A DNA stretch of 64,000 nt from Roseomonas acroporae (GTDB taxonomy: Bacteria > Pseudomonadota > Alphaproteobacteria > Acetobacterales > Acetobacteraceae), in assembly GCF_023223525.1 (NCBI RefSeq), contig NZ_JALPRX010000015.1:1-64000 (forward strand). Direction: 5' to 3'. Positions within the stretch are counted from its first letter, which is position 1, and the number at the start of each line of letters is the position of its first letter. Both the position numbers and the translations under genes were made by a program. The notes under the pieces are model-generated. The model was given only the letters and a program-made list of their open reading frames with translations. It did not search any database and was not told where the DNA came from. Shown here piece by piece: positions 1-8,597 of the stretch.

Positions 1-1
1 C

Positions 2-1372
2 GTGATGATGAAGGTCGGGCAGTCGGCCGTGGGCGGGGAGGCGGCGAAGTCGCACACCGCCTCGATCGCCGGCGACGACGCGGTGACGGATGCGGTGCTG
101 CGCGAATTCGGCGTGGTGCGGGCCCGCACCACCGAGGAGGCGCTCGACATCGCCTATGCCGCGACGAAGCGCATCTACCCGGCGCGCAACACGCTCGGCG
201 TCATCACCGTCTCGGGCGGGGCGGGGGTGCTGATCTCGGACGCGGCGGAACAGCTCGGCCTGCCCATGCCGCCCATGCCGGAGCCGGCGCAGGCGCGTCT
301 GCGCGGGCTGCTGAGCTTCAGCGCGCCGCGCAACCCGGTGGACGTGACGGCGCAGGCGCTGAACAACATCGAGCTGGTCGGGCAGTTCGCCGAGGCGACG
401 GCGGCGGAAGGCGGCTACAGCAGCATCCTCAACTTCTTCACCCAGACCGGCGGCAGCCGCACGGTGGGGCCGAAGCTGCGGGCGCAGCTCGTCGACGTGA
501 TGCGCCGGCACCCGGACCGGCTCTGGGCGCTCTCGGTGCTGGCCTCGCCGGACATGGTGCGCGAATACCAGTCGGACGGCTTCCTCTGCTACGAGGATCC
601 GAGCCGGGCGGTGGTGGCGCTGCATGCCATGGGCCGCTTCGGCGAGGCCTTCGCGGCGGCGGAGCAGCCGACGGCCGAGGTGGCGCTGCCGCAGGTGACG
701 CTGCCGGCGACCACGCCGAGCGAGGCCGATGCCAAGGCGCTGCTCGCCGCGGCCGGCGTGCCGGCGGTGCCGGAGCGCGCCTGCGCCGATCCGGGCGCGG
801 CGGTCGCGGCGGCCGAGGCCTTCGGCTACCCGGTGGTGCTGAAGATCCTCTCGCCCGACATCCTGCACAAGTCGGAGATCGGCGGCGTGCTGCTGGACGT
901 GGCCGACGCGGCCGCGGTGCGCGACGGCTTCGCCACGCTGCTGGAGCGGGCGAAGCGGCACGCGCCCGAGGCCCGCATCGAGGGCGTGCTGGTGGCGAAG
1001 CAGATCAGGGGCGCGGTGGAGTGCATCCTCGGCATCCATCGCGATCCGGTGTTCGGGCCGGTGGCGATGGTGGGGCTGGGCGGCATCTTCGTGGAGGTGC
1101 TGCGCGACGTCGCCTTCCGCCGCTGCCCGTTCGACCCGGCGGAGGCGGAGCGGATGATCCGCTCGCTGAAGGGCGCGCCGCTGCTGCTCGGCGTGCGCGG
1201 CCGACCGCCGGCCGACGTGCAGGCGCTGGCCGAGGCGCTGTCGCGGCTCTCGGCCTTCGCGGCGGCGGCGGGGCCGCGGCTGCTCTCGGCCGAGGTGAAC
1301 CCGATGCTGGTGCTGCCGGAAGGGCAGGGGTGCTACGCCGCCGACGCTGTGGTGGAGGTGGCCGGGGGCTGA
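2..1372 (+). CDS. ADP-forming acyl-CoA synthetase, C-terminal part (5' end outside window)
   Basis: The gene runs off the left edge, leaving 456 codons of a family that is usually about 700 residues. The family (acetate/acyl-CoA ligase, NDP-forming) makes acyl-CoA from acid, CoA and ATP, or runs in reverse. The first visible residues (KVGQS followed by SHTAS and AGDD) are the conserved loop of the succinyl-CoA-ligase-like domain, so the reading frame must continue upstream and the first Met codons are internal. The second half, from about residue 235, is an ATP-grasp domain: GYPVVLKILSPDILHKSEIGG and, near the end, EVNPM. It stands before fatty/aromatic acyl-CoA genes on the same strand, consistent with substrate activation. 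The exact acid is not determinable from sequence. Confidence 0.9.
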   Translation: MMMKVGQSAVGGEAAKSHTASIAGDDAVTDAVLREFGVVRARTTEEALDIAYAATKRIYPARNTLGVITVSGGAGVLISDAAEQLGLPMPPMPEPAQARLRGLLSFSAPRNPVDVTAQALNNIELVGQFAEATAAEGGYSSILNFFTQTGGSRTVGPKLRAQLVDVMRRHPDRLWALSVLASPDMVREYQSDGFLCYEDPSRAVVALHAMGRFGEAFAAAEQPTAEVALPQVTLPATTPSEADAKALLAAAGVPAVPERACADPGAAVAAAEAFGYPVVLKILSPDILHKSEIGGVLLDVADAAAVRDGFATLLERAKRHAPEARIEGVLVAKQIRGAVECILGIHRDPVFGPVAMVGLGGIFVEVLRDVAFRRCPFDPAEAERMIRSLKGAPLLLGVRGRPPADVQALAEALSRLSAFAAAAGPRLLSAEVNPMLVLPEGQGCYAADAVVEVAGG

Positions 1373-1417
1373 TCCGTCCGGGGCGTCGTGCCGACAGCAT
1401 CGGCGGCTGACGCGGTC

Positions 1418-1494
1418 GGGGCTTCGCCCCGGGCCCCACCAAGGAGGGCTCTGCCCTCCTTGGATCCTCCCGCCAAGGGGCGAAGCCCCCTTGG
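1418..1494. repeat. Palindrome array A (three short GC hairpins)
   Basis: Three hairpins in a row lie between convergent genes. They are a 5-bp stem at 1418-1430, a perfect 11-bp stem with a TCT loop (1439-1449 with 1453-1463), and an imperfect 9-bp stem with a GAA loop (1473-1494). The same modular design recurs near 15.9, 21.3 and 26.2 kb. It probably acts as an interspersed repeat and may also end transcription from both sides. Confidence 0.65.
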
Positions 1495-1522
1495 AACCCC
1501 CGATCGTGCAGGCGCGGGACCG

Positions 1523-2509
1523 TCACACCGGCAGCGCGATCTCCTGCAGGTCGTGGCCGACGATCAGCCGGCCGGCATAGTGGCGGCGCACGCCTTCCTC
1601 CCACATCGCGTCGGTGACGCCTGGCATGTCGCCCGGCACGAAGTGGCTGAGTACGAGAAGCTTCACGCCGGCCCGGGCGGCGACGCGGCCGACATCCTCG
1701 GTGGTGGTGTGGCTGTCGAGCAGGTGCTGGCGCATGGTGGCGGCGTTGGGGTTGCGCCGGGCGAGGTCGTCCACGCCCGAGAGCAGCATCGCCTCGTGCA
1801 CCAGCACGTCGGCGCCCTTCGCGAATTCGGCCAGGGCGGGATTGTAGGCGGTGTCGCCGGAGAAGACGACCACGCCGTCCGGCGTCTCGAATTTGTAGGC
1901 GTAATTGTCGACGATCGGCGGGTGCGGCGTGCGGAAGGCGGTGACGCGGACCCGCTCGTCGCGCATCACCGGGCCGGGGCCCTCGATGTCGTGCGCGGTG
2001 AGCAGGTTGCGCGGGTCCGGCCGGCCCTCGTCGGCCATGCGCGTCTCGACGTCGAAGCGGTTCATCGACCAGAAGTCGCGCGTCATTTGCTCGATGCCGC
2101 GCGGGCCGTAGGCATCGACCGGCGTGCGCAGCCCGCCGGCCCAGGCGTTGTAGACGAGATTGCCGTATTCGAGGTTGTGGTCGGAATGGTGGTGCGTGAT
2201 GAAGACGTGGCGCAGCGAGGGCAGCGCCACGCCGGCGCGCACGAGCTGGCGCGAGACGCCGTAGCCGCAATCGATCACGTAGGGCGTGTCGCCCACCAGC
2301 AGCAGGTTGGCCGGGTTGGCCTGCTCGATGCCGACGCGCGGCCCGCCCTTGGTGCCGAGCAGCACGAGGCGGGTGCGCGCGGCGGGCGGGCGGGCGGCCG
2401 GCGTGGCCTGTTGCGCACTGGCCTGTTGCGCGCTGGCGAGGCGTGGCGCCGCCAGGGCGGCGGCGCCGAGCAGCAGGCCGCGCCGCGTGGCCGCGCGGGG
2501 GCGGCTCAC
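1523..2509 (-). CDS. Exported metallo-beta-lactamase-fold hydrolase
   Basis: 328 residues. The N-terminus has a twin-arginine-like export signal (ATRRGLLLGAAALAAPRLASA), so the protein is probably periplasmic. The metal-binding HxHxDH motif (THHHSDH) is at about residues 106-111, with further ligands at HPPIVDNY, FSGDTAYN and a C-terminal GHD. The overall pattern resembles the RNase Z/arylsulfatase-like branch of the superfamily. The GTG start overlaps the stop of the upstream alcohol dehydrogenase (GTGA), so the two are probably translationally coupled. Substrate unknown; family assignment is firm, function is not. Confidence 0.85.
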   Translation of the reverse strand: MSRPRAATRRGLLLGAAALAAPRLASAQQASAQQATPAARPPAARTRLVLLGTKGGPRVGIEQANPANLLLVGDTPYVIDCGYGVSRQLVRAGVALPSLRHVFITHHHSDHNLEYGNLVYNAWAGGLRTPVDAYGPRGIEQMTRDFWSMNRFDVETRMADEGRPDPRNLLTAHDIEGPGPVMRDERVRVTAFRTPHPPIVDNYAYKFETPDGVVVFSGDTAYNPALAEFAKGADVLVHEAMLLSGVDDLARRNPNAATMRQHLLDSHTTTEDVGRVAARAGVKLLVLSHFVPGDMPGVTDAMWEEGVRRHYAGRLIVGHDLQEIALPV

Positions 2510-3552
2510 AGCAGGAACACGCCCTTGCCGGTGTTCTGCTGGTCGAACAGCCGGTAGGCCTCGTCCGCCTGGTCGAGCGTCCAGTAGTCGGTGAACAGCT
2601 CGTCCACGGCGATGCCGCGCTCCAGGCAGAAGCGCGCGCACTCGGCCTGGATATGGGTGGAGAAGGTCCAGGAGCCGATGAGCGTCACCTGCCGGCGCAG
2701 CATGTCGGCGCTGACATCGATCTCGACGTTGTTGCCCTCGCCCACGTAGCAGGCCCGGCCCCAGACCTTGAGCGCGCGTAGCGCCGCGACCCGCGCGGCG
2801 GGGGAGGAGGAGGTGTCGAGGGTGCAGTCGGCGCCGCCGCCGGTCAGCTCGCGGATCGCGGCGGCCGCGTCGTCCTGCGCCGGGTTCACCACCCAGTCGG
2901 CGCCGAAGGCCCGCGCGCGCTCCAGCCGCTCGGGGCTGACGTCGAGCGCGATGACGCGCGCGCCCATCGCCTTGGCGAGCTGGGTGGCGGAGAGCCCGAC
3001 CGGGCCCTGGCCGAAGATCGCGATGGTGTCGCGCCCCGAGAGGTCCAGTCGGCGCAGCGCGCCGTAGGCCGTGCCGGTGCCGCAGGAGACGGCGGCGCCG
3101 GCGGCGAAGCTCATCGCCTCGGGCAGCTCGACCAGCGTGTGGGCGGGAACCTTCAGGTAGCGCGCATGCCCGCCATGGGCGTTGTTGCCGTACACCTTGA
3201 TCGGCGTGGTTTGGCAGAGCTGCGCCCAGCCGGTGCGGCAATGGCCGCAATTGTCGCAGCCATGGTAGTGGTGGCACATGACGCGGTTGCCCTCGACCGC
3301 CTCGGCCGCGAACACGCCGGGGCCGACCGCGACCACCACGCCGCAGGGCTCGTGCCCGCCGATCACCGGCTCGGTCGGCGGCGGCAGGCCGGGCACCGAG
3401 GCGGCGCCCTTGGCGCGGCGGTACTGCTTGAGGTCGCTGCCGCACATGCCGGAGGCCTTCATCTCCAGCACCACCTCGCCCGGCCCCGGCGTCGGGTCGG
3501 GGAAGTCCATCAGCGCGACCTCGCGGTCGCCCAGGAACACGACGCCCTTCAT
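2506..3552 (-). CDS. Zinc-dependent alcohol dehydrogenase (MDR family)
   Basis: 348 residues, normal length for medium-chain dehydrogenases. The catalytic zinc site is visible as GMCGSD (about residue 37) and GGHEPCG (about 65). The structural zinc site is C-x2-C-x2-C-x7-C within HGCDNCGHCRTGWAQLC. The Rossmann segment contains IFGQGPVGLSA. The enzyme would oxidise an alcohol or reduce an aldehyde with NAD(P). It is first in a two-gene unit with the exported metallo-hydrolase and is divergent from pcaIJ, separated by a 225-bp spacer. Substrate not predictable; threonine/sorbitol dehydrogenase-like relatives are possible. Confidence 0.88.
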   Translation of the reverse strand: MKGVVFLGDREVALMDFPDPTPGPGEVVLEMKASGMCGSDLKQYRRAKGAASVPGLPPPTEPVIGGHEPCGVVVAVGPGVFAAEAVEGNRVMCHHYHGCDNCGHCRTGWAQLCQTTPIKVYGNNAHGGHARYLKVPAHTLVELPEAMSFAAGAAVSCGTGTAYGALRRLDLSGRDTIAIFGQGPVGLSATQLAKAMGARVIALDVSPERLERARAFGADWVVNPAQDDAAAAIRELTGGGADCTLDTSSSPAARVAALRALKVWGRACYVGEGNNVEIDVSADMLRRQVTLIGSWTFSTHIQAECARFCLERGIAVDELFTDYWTLDQADEAYRLFDQQNTGKGVFLL

Positions 3553-3743
3553 GGACAGCTCCTCTCCGTCTCCCGCGCCGATCCGGCCGGGGCCGGGGGC
3601 ACGCCGCGCCTTCTGTGGGTCGCGTCGGGAAAGGGTGCCGCAGGCGGGCGGCGTCGTCCATGCCCGACGGCGGCTTCCGCTGCGCCGTCATTCCGCGCGG
3701 GAATTCGCTACGCTGCTCTGGACCTCGGCGCCGCCCGGGGTTA

Positions 3744-3759
3744 GTTCGACGCAGCGAAC
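3744..3759. promoter_or_regulatory. Candidate IclR-type (PcaR-like) operator before pcaIJ
   Basis: A perfect inverted repeat GTTCG-N6-CGAAC sits about 18 bp before the pcaI start. IclR-family regulators of the beta-ketoadipate pathway (PcaR, PcaU) bind short palindromes that begin with GTTCG. No regulator gene is adjacent, so this is a motif-based inference. A second palindrome, ATTCC-N5-GGAAT, lies at 3690-3704 in the same divergent spacer. Confidence 0.35.
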
Positions 3760-3777
3760 CGCAGCGGGAGCCGCCCC

Positions 3778-4491
3778 ATGATCGACAAGGTCGTCCAGTC
3801 CATCGCCGAGGCCCTCGAGGGCATCCGGGACGGCTCGACGGTGCTGATCGGCGGCTTCGGCGCGGTCGGCCAGCCGGACGCGCTGATCGAGGGGCTGATC
3901 GAGCAGGGGGCGAAGGAGCTGGTCGCTGTCGCCAACAACGCCGGCACCGGCCATGTCGGGCTGGCGCGGCTGATGGAGCTGGGGCGGGTGCGCAAGATCA
4001 TCTGCTCCTTCCCGCGCTCGGCCGGCTCGGTGGTGTTCGAGGAGCTGTACAAGGCGGGGAAGATCGAGCTGGAGATCGTGCCGCAGGGCACGCTGGCCGA
4101 GCGCATGCGCGCCGCCGGCGCCGGCATCCCGGCCTTCTTCACCCCGACCGGCGCCGGCACCCTGCTGGCGCGCGGCAAGGAGGAGCGCGAGATCGGCGGC
4201 AAGCTCTGCGTGCTGGAGGAGGCGCTGCACGGCGACGTGGCGCTGGTGGAGGGCTGGGAGGCCGATCGCTGGGGTAACCTGACCTACCGGCGCTCCGGGC
4301 GGAACTTCAACCCGGTGATGGCCATGGCCGCCGCGATGACGGTGGCGCAGGTGGACCGGATCGTCGAGCTGGGTGGCATTCCGCCGGAGAATGTCATGAC
4401 CCCGGCGGTGTATGTTCACCGCGTGGTGCGGGTACCCTCGCCCTACGGCAGCGCGGCGCCGGCCGGCGCGGCCGCCGGGGCCGCGGCCTGA
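3778..4491 (+). CDS. pcaI: 3-oxoadipate CoA-transferase subunit A
   Basis: 237 residues. It matches the alpha subunit of succinyl-CoA:3-oxoadipate CoA-transferase, which transfers CoA from succinyl-CoA to 3-oxoadipate in the last part of the beta-ketoadipate pathway. Signatures are GGFGAVGQPDALIEGL near the N-terminus, NNAGTGHVGL (about residue 58), the run from CSFPRS through the EIVPQGTLAER segment, and DRWGNLTYR. The C-terminus has a short Gly/Ala-rich tail beyond the usual RVVRV end. Subunit B follows 28 bp downstream with its own ribosome-binding site. A general acetoacetate-type CoA-transferase (ScoA/AtoD) is the main alternative. Confidence 0.87.
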   Translation: MIDKVVQSIAEALEGIRDGSTVLIGGFGAVGQPDALIEGLIEQGAKELVAVANNAGTGHVGLARLMELGRVRKIICSFPRSAGSVVFEELYKAGKIELEIVPQGTLAERMRAAGAGIPAFFTPTGAGTLLARGKEEREIGGKLCVLEEALHGDVALVEGWEADRWGNLTYRRSGRNFNPVMAMAAAMTVAQVDRIVELGGIPPENVMTPAVYVHRVVRVPSPYGSAAPAGAAAGAAA

Positions 4492-4519
4492 GCCGGCCCG
4501 CACGGAAGGAGACGGAACG

Positions 4520-5179
4520 ATGCCCGATCAAGCGGTGGCCGTGCTCAGCCGCAACCAGATGGCCAAGCGGCTGGCCGACGACATCCCCGAAGGCTGGTGC
4601 GTGAATCTCGGCATCGGCATCCCGACGCTGGTGGCCGACCACGTGCCCGAGAGCCGCGAGGTGCTGTTCCAGAGCGAGAACGGCATCCTCGGCATGGGCC
4701 CGGCGCCCGAGAAGGGGCACGAGGATTTCTGGCTCATCAACGCCGGCAAGCAGCCCGTGACGCTGCGGCCCGGCGGCAGCTACTTCCACCACGCCGACAG
4801 CTTCTCGATGATCCGCGGCGGCCATATCGACCTCTGCGTGCTCGGCGCCTTCGAGGTGGCCGAGAACGGCGACATCGCCAACTGGGCGACCAGCGAGAAC
4901 GACAGCGCCCCGGCCGTGGGCGGCGCCATGGACCTCGCGGCGGGCGCCAAGCGGCTCTGGGTCATCATGGAGCACACCACGAAGGACGGGCGGCCGAAGA
5001 TCGTGGAGCGCTGCGCCTACCCGCTGACCGCGGCCGGGGTGGTGACGCGGGTCTACACCAACCTCGCCGTGCTCGACGTGGTGCCGGGGAAGGGCTTCGT
5101 GGTGCGCGACATGGCGCCGGGCCTGACGCTGGAGGCGCTCCAGGCGCGTACCGGCGCGACGCTGCACGCCGCCGGCTGA
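4520..5179 (+). CDS. pcaJ: 3-oxoadipate CoA-transferase subunit B
   Basis: 219 residues, the usual length. This beta subunit carries the catalytic glutamate that forms the CoA thioester, visible in SENGILGMGP (about residue 52), after the VNLGIGIPTLVADH segment. GGAMDLAAGA is the other family signature. The start at 4520 is chosen because GGAAGGAGA stands 4-14 bp before it; the upstream in-frame extension overlaps pcaI and looks non-coding. It forms a functional heteromer with the preceding gene. Confidence 0.88.
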   Translation: MPDQAVAVLSRNQMAKRLADDIPEGWCVNLGIGIPTLVADHVPESREVLFQSENGILGMGPAPEKGHEDFWLINAGKQPVTLRPGGSYFHHADSFSMIRGGHIDLCVLGAFEVAENGDIANWATSENDSAPAVGGAMDLAAGAKRLWVIMEHTTKDGRPKIVERCAYPLTAAGVVTRVYTNLAVLDVVPGKGFVVRDMAPGLTLEALQARTGATLHAAG

Positions 5180-5446
5180 CCGCCGGGCCCCCGTCCGCTG
5201 GCGCCCTGTGCGCCGGCCGTCCGTCCGCCGGTCCGGGCCGATACGCGGTTCCCGTCGGCCCGGGGCCGGTTGCCGGCTTCCGCCGACCCTGGGGCCTGCT
5301 GCGTGATTTCCGCCGGCCCTGGGTCGGCATGCGGCTTCCGCCGCGAGCGGCCGGCACGCCCGGTGGGGCCTGCCGGAAGCCGACCAGCGCCACGCGACCG
5401 AAGCCGCGCGGCCACGACTGAACGAACAACGGGGAAGGAGCGGCCG

Positions 5447-6538
5447 ATGAGCCAGGCCCTGGCAATGGACGAGTCGGAACGCGCCGACTCCATCCGCCTG
5501 ATCCGCGAGAGCGCCGCCGCCGTGGCGCCGCGCGGCGGCGACCTGCGGCGCATCCGCGCGCTGCGCTTCGAGGAACCCGGCTTCGACCCCGCCGTGTGGC
5601 GGGAGATGGCCGATCTCGGCTGGGTCGGGCTGCGCGTGCCGGAGGAGAAGGGCGGCGCCGGCCTCGGCATGGGCGCCTTCTGCGCGCTCGCCGAGGAGCT
5701 GGGCGCCGCGCTGGTGCCGGAGCCGCTGATCCCGGCGGCGCTTGCCGCCGCGCTGCTGGCCGCCGATCCGGCGGGGGAGGCGGCGCTCGGCCAGGTGCTG
5801 GGCGGCCGGCTGCTGCTCGCTGGCTGGCAGGAGCGGGCCGACACGCTGGAGGCGCCCGGCAGCCTGGACGCGCCGCGCCTGTTTGTCCCGATGGCAGCCG
5901 GCGCCGAGGGCTTCCTGGTGCCGGTGCGCGAGGGCGGGCGGCTCACCCTGCGCCTGCTGCCGCGCGAGGCGGCCGACCTCGCCATCGACCAGACCCAGGA
6001 TGGCGGCAATTACGGCACGCTGCGCGCGGCGCCCGACTTCACCGGCGGGAAGCTGGTGGCGGCGGACCTCGGCGGCGCGCTGGACGCCGCGCTGGACGAG
6101 GCGGCGCTGGCGACCTCGGCCTACCTGCTCGGCGCGATGGAGGCGGCCTTCGCGATGACGCTCGCCTACCTGAAGACGCGGCAGCAATTCGGCAGGCCGA
6201 TCGGCAGCTTCCAGGCGCTGCAGCACCGCGCCGCCGACCTCAAGGTGCAGCTCTCGCTGACGCGGGCCAGCGTCGAGGGCGCGGCGGCGCAGCTCGATGC
6301 CGGGCTGACGGGGGCGGCGCGGCGGGCCGTGGTCTCGCGCGCCAAGGCGCGCGCCGCCGAGGCCTCGATGCTCGTCACGCGGCAGGCGGTGCAGCTGCAT
6401 GGCGGCATCGGCTACACCGACGAGTACGATGTCGGCCTGTATCTGCGGAAGGCCATGGTGCTGGCCAACCAGTTCGGCTCGGCCAGGCTGCACCGGAAGC
6501 GCTTCATGGCGCTTTCCCCCGAGGCGGTGGAGGAGTGA
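5447..6538 (+). CDS. Acyl-CoA dehydrogenase, small-subunit type (PimD-like)
   Basis: 363 residues, ATG preceded by GGGGAAGGAG at 6-bp spacing. The acyl-CoA dehydrogenase fold is clear: LGWVGLRVPEEKGGAGLG in the N-terminal helical domain, RQQFGRPIGSFQALQHRAADLK, and QLHGGIGYTDEYDVGLYLRKA near the end. The usual catalytic YEG motif at the C-terminus is absent. With the larger dehydrogenase two genes on, it resembles two-subunit enzymes such as pimeloyl-CoA dehydrogenase or ChsE-type heterotetramers. It would introduce a double bond into a CoA thioester with FAD and electron-transfer flavoprotein. First gene of a three-gene operon. Confidence 0.85.
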   Translation: MSQALAMDESERADSIRLIRESAAAVAPRGGDLRRIRALRFEEPGFDPAVWREMADLGWVGLRVPEEKGGAGLGMGAFCALAEELGAALVPEPLIPAALAAALLAADPAGEAALGQVLGGRLLLAGWQERADTLEAPGSLDAPRLFVPMAAGAEGFLVPVREGGRLTLRLLPREAADLAIDQTQDGGNYGTLRAAPDFTGGKLVAADLGGALDAALDEAALATSAYLLGAMEAAFAMTLAYLKTRQQFGRPIGSFQALQHRAADLKVQLSLTRASVEGAAAQLDAGLTGAARRAVVSRAKARAAEASMLVTRQAVQLHGGIGYTDEYDVGLYLRKAMVLANQFGSARLHRKRFMALSPEAVEE

Positions 6539-6543
6539 CGCCC

Positions 6544-7317
6544 ATGTCCGGCGAGACCCCGCGCATCATCGAGGAGCGGCAGGGCGCCGTCCTCGTCCTG
6601 ACCATGGACTACCCGGCGCGGCGCAACGCGCTGGCCATCCCACTGCGCCGCGCGCTGCTCGACATCCTGGAGCGGGTCGAGGGCGACCGCTCGGTGCGGG
6701 CGCTGGTGCTGACCGGCGCGGGCGGCACCTTCTGCTCGGGCGGCGACATCTCCGGCATGGACGTGCAGGACGTGCTGGGCGGCCGCGAGCGGCTGCGCAT
6801 GGCGCACCAGATCATCCGGCTGATGGTGGCGGGCGCGAAGCCCTTCGTGGCGGCGGTGGAGGGCTGGTGCGTCGGCGCCGGCCTCTCCATGGCCTGCGCC
6901 TGCGACACCATCGTCGCCTCCGAGGAGGCGCGCTTCATGGCCGGCTTCGGCAAGGTGGGGCTGATGGCCGATCTCGGCCTGCCGCACACCCTGCCGCTGC
7001 GCATCGGCCAGGGCCGGGCGCGGCAGGTGCTGCTCTACGGCGAGAGCATGGGCGCGGCCGAGGCCGAGCGCGTCGGCCTGGTGGACAAGGTGGTGCTGCC
7101 CGGCCAGGCGCTCGCCATCGCCATCGAGCGGGCCGAGCTGCTGGCGGCGCAGCCGCCCGCCGCCATCGCGCTGACCAAGCAGCTCCTGGCGAACGGGCTC
7201 GACGCGGCGCTGGAGCAGGAGCGGCAGTACCAGACCTCGCTCTTCCTCACCGCCGACCATGCCGAGGGCAAGGCCGCCTTCCTCGGCAAGCGCGCGCCGC
7301 ATTTCACGGGGGGCTGA
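6544..7317 (+). CDS. Enoyl-CoA hydratase/isomerase family protein
   Basis: 257 residues with the crotonase fold. It shows the oxyanion-hole segments CSGGDISGM (about residue 63) and WCVGAGLSMACACD (about 107). The active-site stretch reads GFGKVGLMADLGLPHTLP, with an aspartate where true hydratases usually have PE. That pattern resembles PaaG/isomerase-type members, so double-bond isomerisation or ring chemistry is possible rather than simple hydration. It sits 5 bp after the small dehydrogenase and 4 bp before the large one, clearly co-transcribed. Confidence 0.85.
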   Translation: MSGETPRIIEERQGAVLVLTMDYPARRNALAIPLRRALLDILERVEGDRSVRALVLTGAGGTFCSGGDISGMDVQDVLGGRERLRMAHQIIRLMVAGAKPFVAAVEGWCVGAGLSMACACDTIVASEEARFMAGFGKVGLMADLGLPHTLPLRIGQGRARQVLLYGESMGAAEAERVGLVDKVVLPGQALAIAIERAELLAAQPPAAIALTKQLLANGLDAALEQERQYQTSLFLTADHAEGKAAFLGKRAPHFTGG

Positions 7318-7321
7318 CGCC

Positions 7322-8482
7322 ATGAGCGGGAACACGCAAGAGGATCTGAACGCGCTCGACGACGAGGCCTTCCGCCGGACGGTGCGGGCCTGGGTCGAGG
7401 CCAACTACCCGCCCGAGCTGCGCAACCCCCCGAAGCGCCTGCACTGGGCGGAGAACAGCCCCTGGTACTTCAGGCTGGCCGAGAAGGGATGGCTGGCGCC
7501 GGGCTGGCCGAAGGAGTTCGGCGGCATGGGGCTCAGCCCCGCCAAGCAGATCATCCTGATCGAGGAGTACGAGCGCCACGGCGTGGCGCGCACCAACGAC
7601 CACGGCATCGTCATGGTCGGGCCGCTGCTGATCCAGTACGGGACGAAGGCGCAGCAGGAGCGCTTCCTGCCGCCGATCCTGCGCGGCGAGCACATCTGGT
7701 GCCAGGGCTATTCCGAGCCGAATTCCGGCTCCGACCTCGCCTCCCTGCGCACCGAGGCGGTGCTGGACGGCGACGAGTACGTGGTGAACGGGCAGAAGAC
7801 CTGGACCACCCTCGCCAACGACGCCAACTGGATCTTCCTCCTCGTCCGCACCGACAAGGCGGCGAAGAAGCAGGAGGGCATCTCCTTCCTCCTCGTGCCG
7901 ATGGACAGCCCGGGCATCACCGTGCGGCCCATCGTCAACCTCGACATGCACGACGAGTTCTGCGAGGTCTTCTTCGACAATGTCCGCGTGCCGAAGGACA
8001 ACCTGGTCGGCGAGCCCAACAAGGGCTGGACCATGGCCAAGGCGCTGCTGGGCTTCGAGCGCATCTATCTCGGCTCGCCGCGGCAATCCGCCTACGCGCT
8101 GGTGCGGCTGCGGCTGCTGGCCGAGCGTATGGGCGTGTGGGAGGAGCCGGACTTCGCCGACCGCTACGCGAGGCTGCGGCTCGACCTGGAGGACCTGAAG
8201 GCGCTGTACGAGACCTTCGTCGCGCAGCTGCGTCGCGGCGAGCGGCTGGGGCCGGACGTCTCGATGCTGAAGGTGATCCAGTCCGAGCTGTTCCAGCGCA
8301 TCACCGAGGCGATGATGGACATCGCGGGCGAGAATGCCGGGCTGCTGGAGCCGATGGGCGGCAACCGCGACCTGCATCCCTCGGGCCTGTTCATCAATGC
8401 CCGGCCCTGCACGATCTATGGCGGGTCGAGCGAGATCCAGCGCAACATCCTGGCCAAGAACGTGCTGGAGCTGCCGGGCTGA
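7322..8482 (+). CDS. Acyl-CoA dehydrogenase, large-subunit type (PimC-like)
   Basis: 386 residues. N-terminal helices are followed by the FAD/acyl-binding middle domain (CQGYSEPNSGSDLASL, VNGQKTWTT, about residues 125-165). The C-terminal domain ends in IYGGSSEIQRNILAKNVLELPG. The position that holds the catalytic Glu in short-chain enzymes (IYEG) is Gly here. A base from another position, as in heteromeric ChsE-type enzymes, is therefore likely; a candidate is the Glu in LLGFERIYLG. Last gene of the operon, followed by two strong hairpins. Confidence 0.88.
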   Translation: MSGNTQEDLNALDDEAFRRTVRAWVEANYPPELRNPPKRLHWAENSPWYFRLAEKGWLAPGWPKEFGGMGLSPAKQIILIEEYERHGVARTNDHGIVMVGPLLIQYGTKAQQERFLPPILRGEHIWCQGYSEPNSGSDLASLRTEAVLDGDEYVVNGQKTWTTLANDANWIFLLVRTDKAAKKQEGISFLLVPMDSPGITVRPIVNLDMHDEFCEVFFDNVRVPKDNLVGEPNKGWTMAKALLGFERIYLGSPRQSAYALVRLRLLAERMGVWEEPDFADRYARLRLDLEDLKALYETFVAQLRRGERLGPDVSMLKVIQSELFQRITEAMMDIAGENAGLLEPMGGNRDLHPSGLFINARPCTIYGGSSEIQRNILAKNVLELPG

Positions 8483-8509
8483 CGCTGCCGGGCTGACCGC
8501 GTGCGTGTT

Positions 8510-8588
8510 GCCGCCGGGCGGGAATGCCCGGCGGCGCGCGATCGCGGCGGGATCGCCGACCGGCCCGGCGTTGCGCGGGCCGGTCGGC
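8510..8588. terminator. Two strong hairpins between convergent genes
   Basis: Perfect 10-bp stem with a 6-nt loop (8510-8519 with 8526-8535), followed by a perfect 13-bp stem with an 8-nt loop (8555-8567 with 8576-8588). They lie between the ends of the dehydrogenase operon (+) and the baeRF gene (-). There is no U-tract on either strand, so classical intrinsic termination is uncertain. Confidence 0.55.
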
Positions 8589-8597
8589 ATCCGGCGA

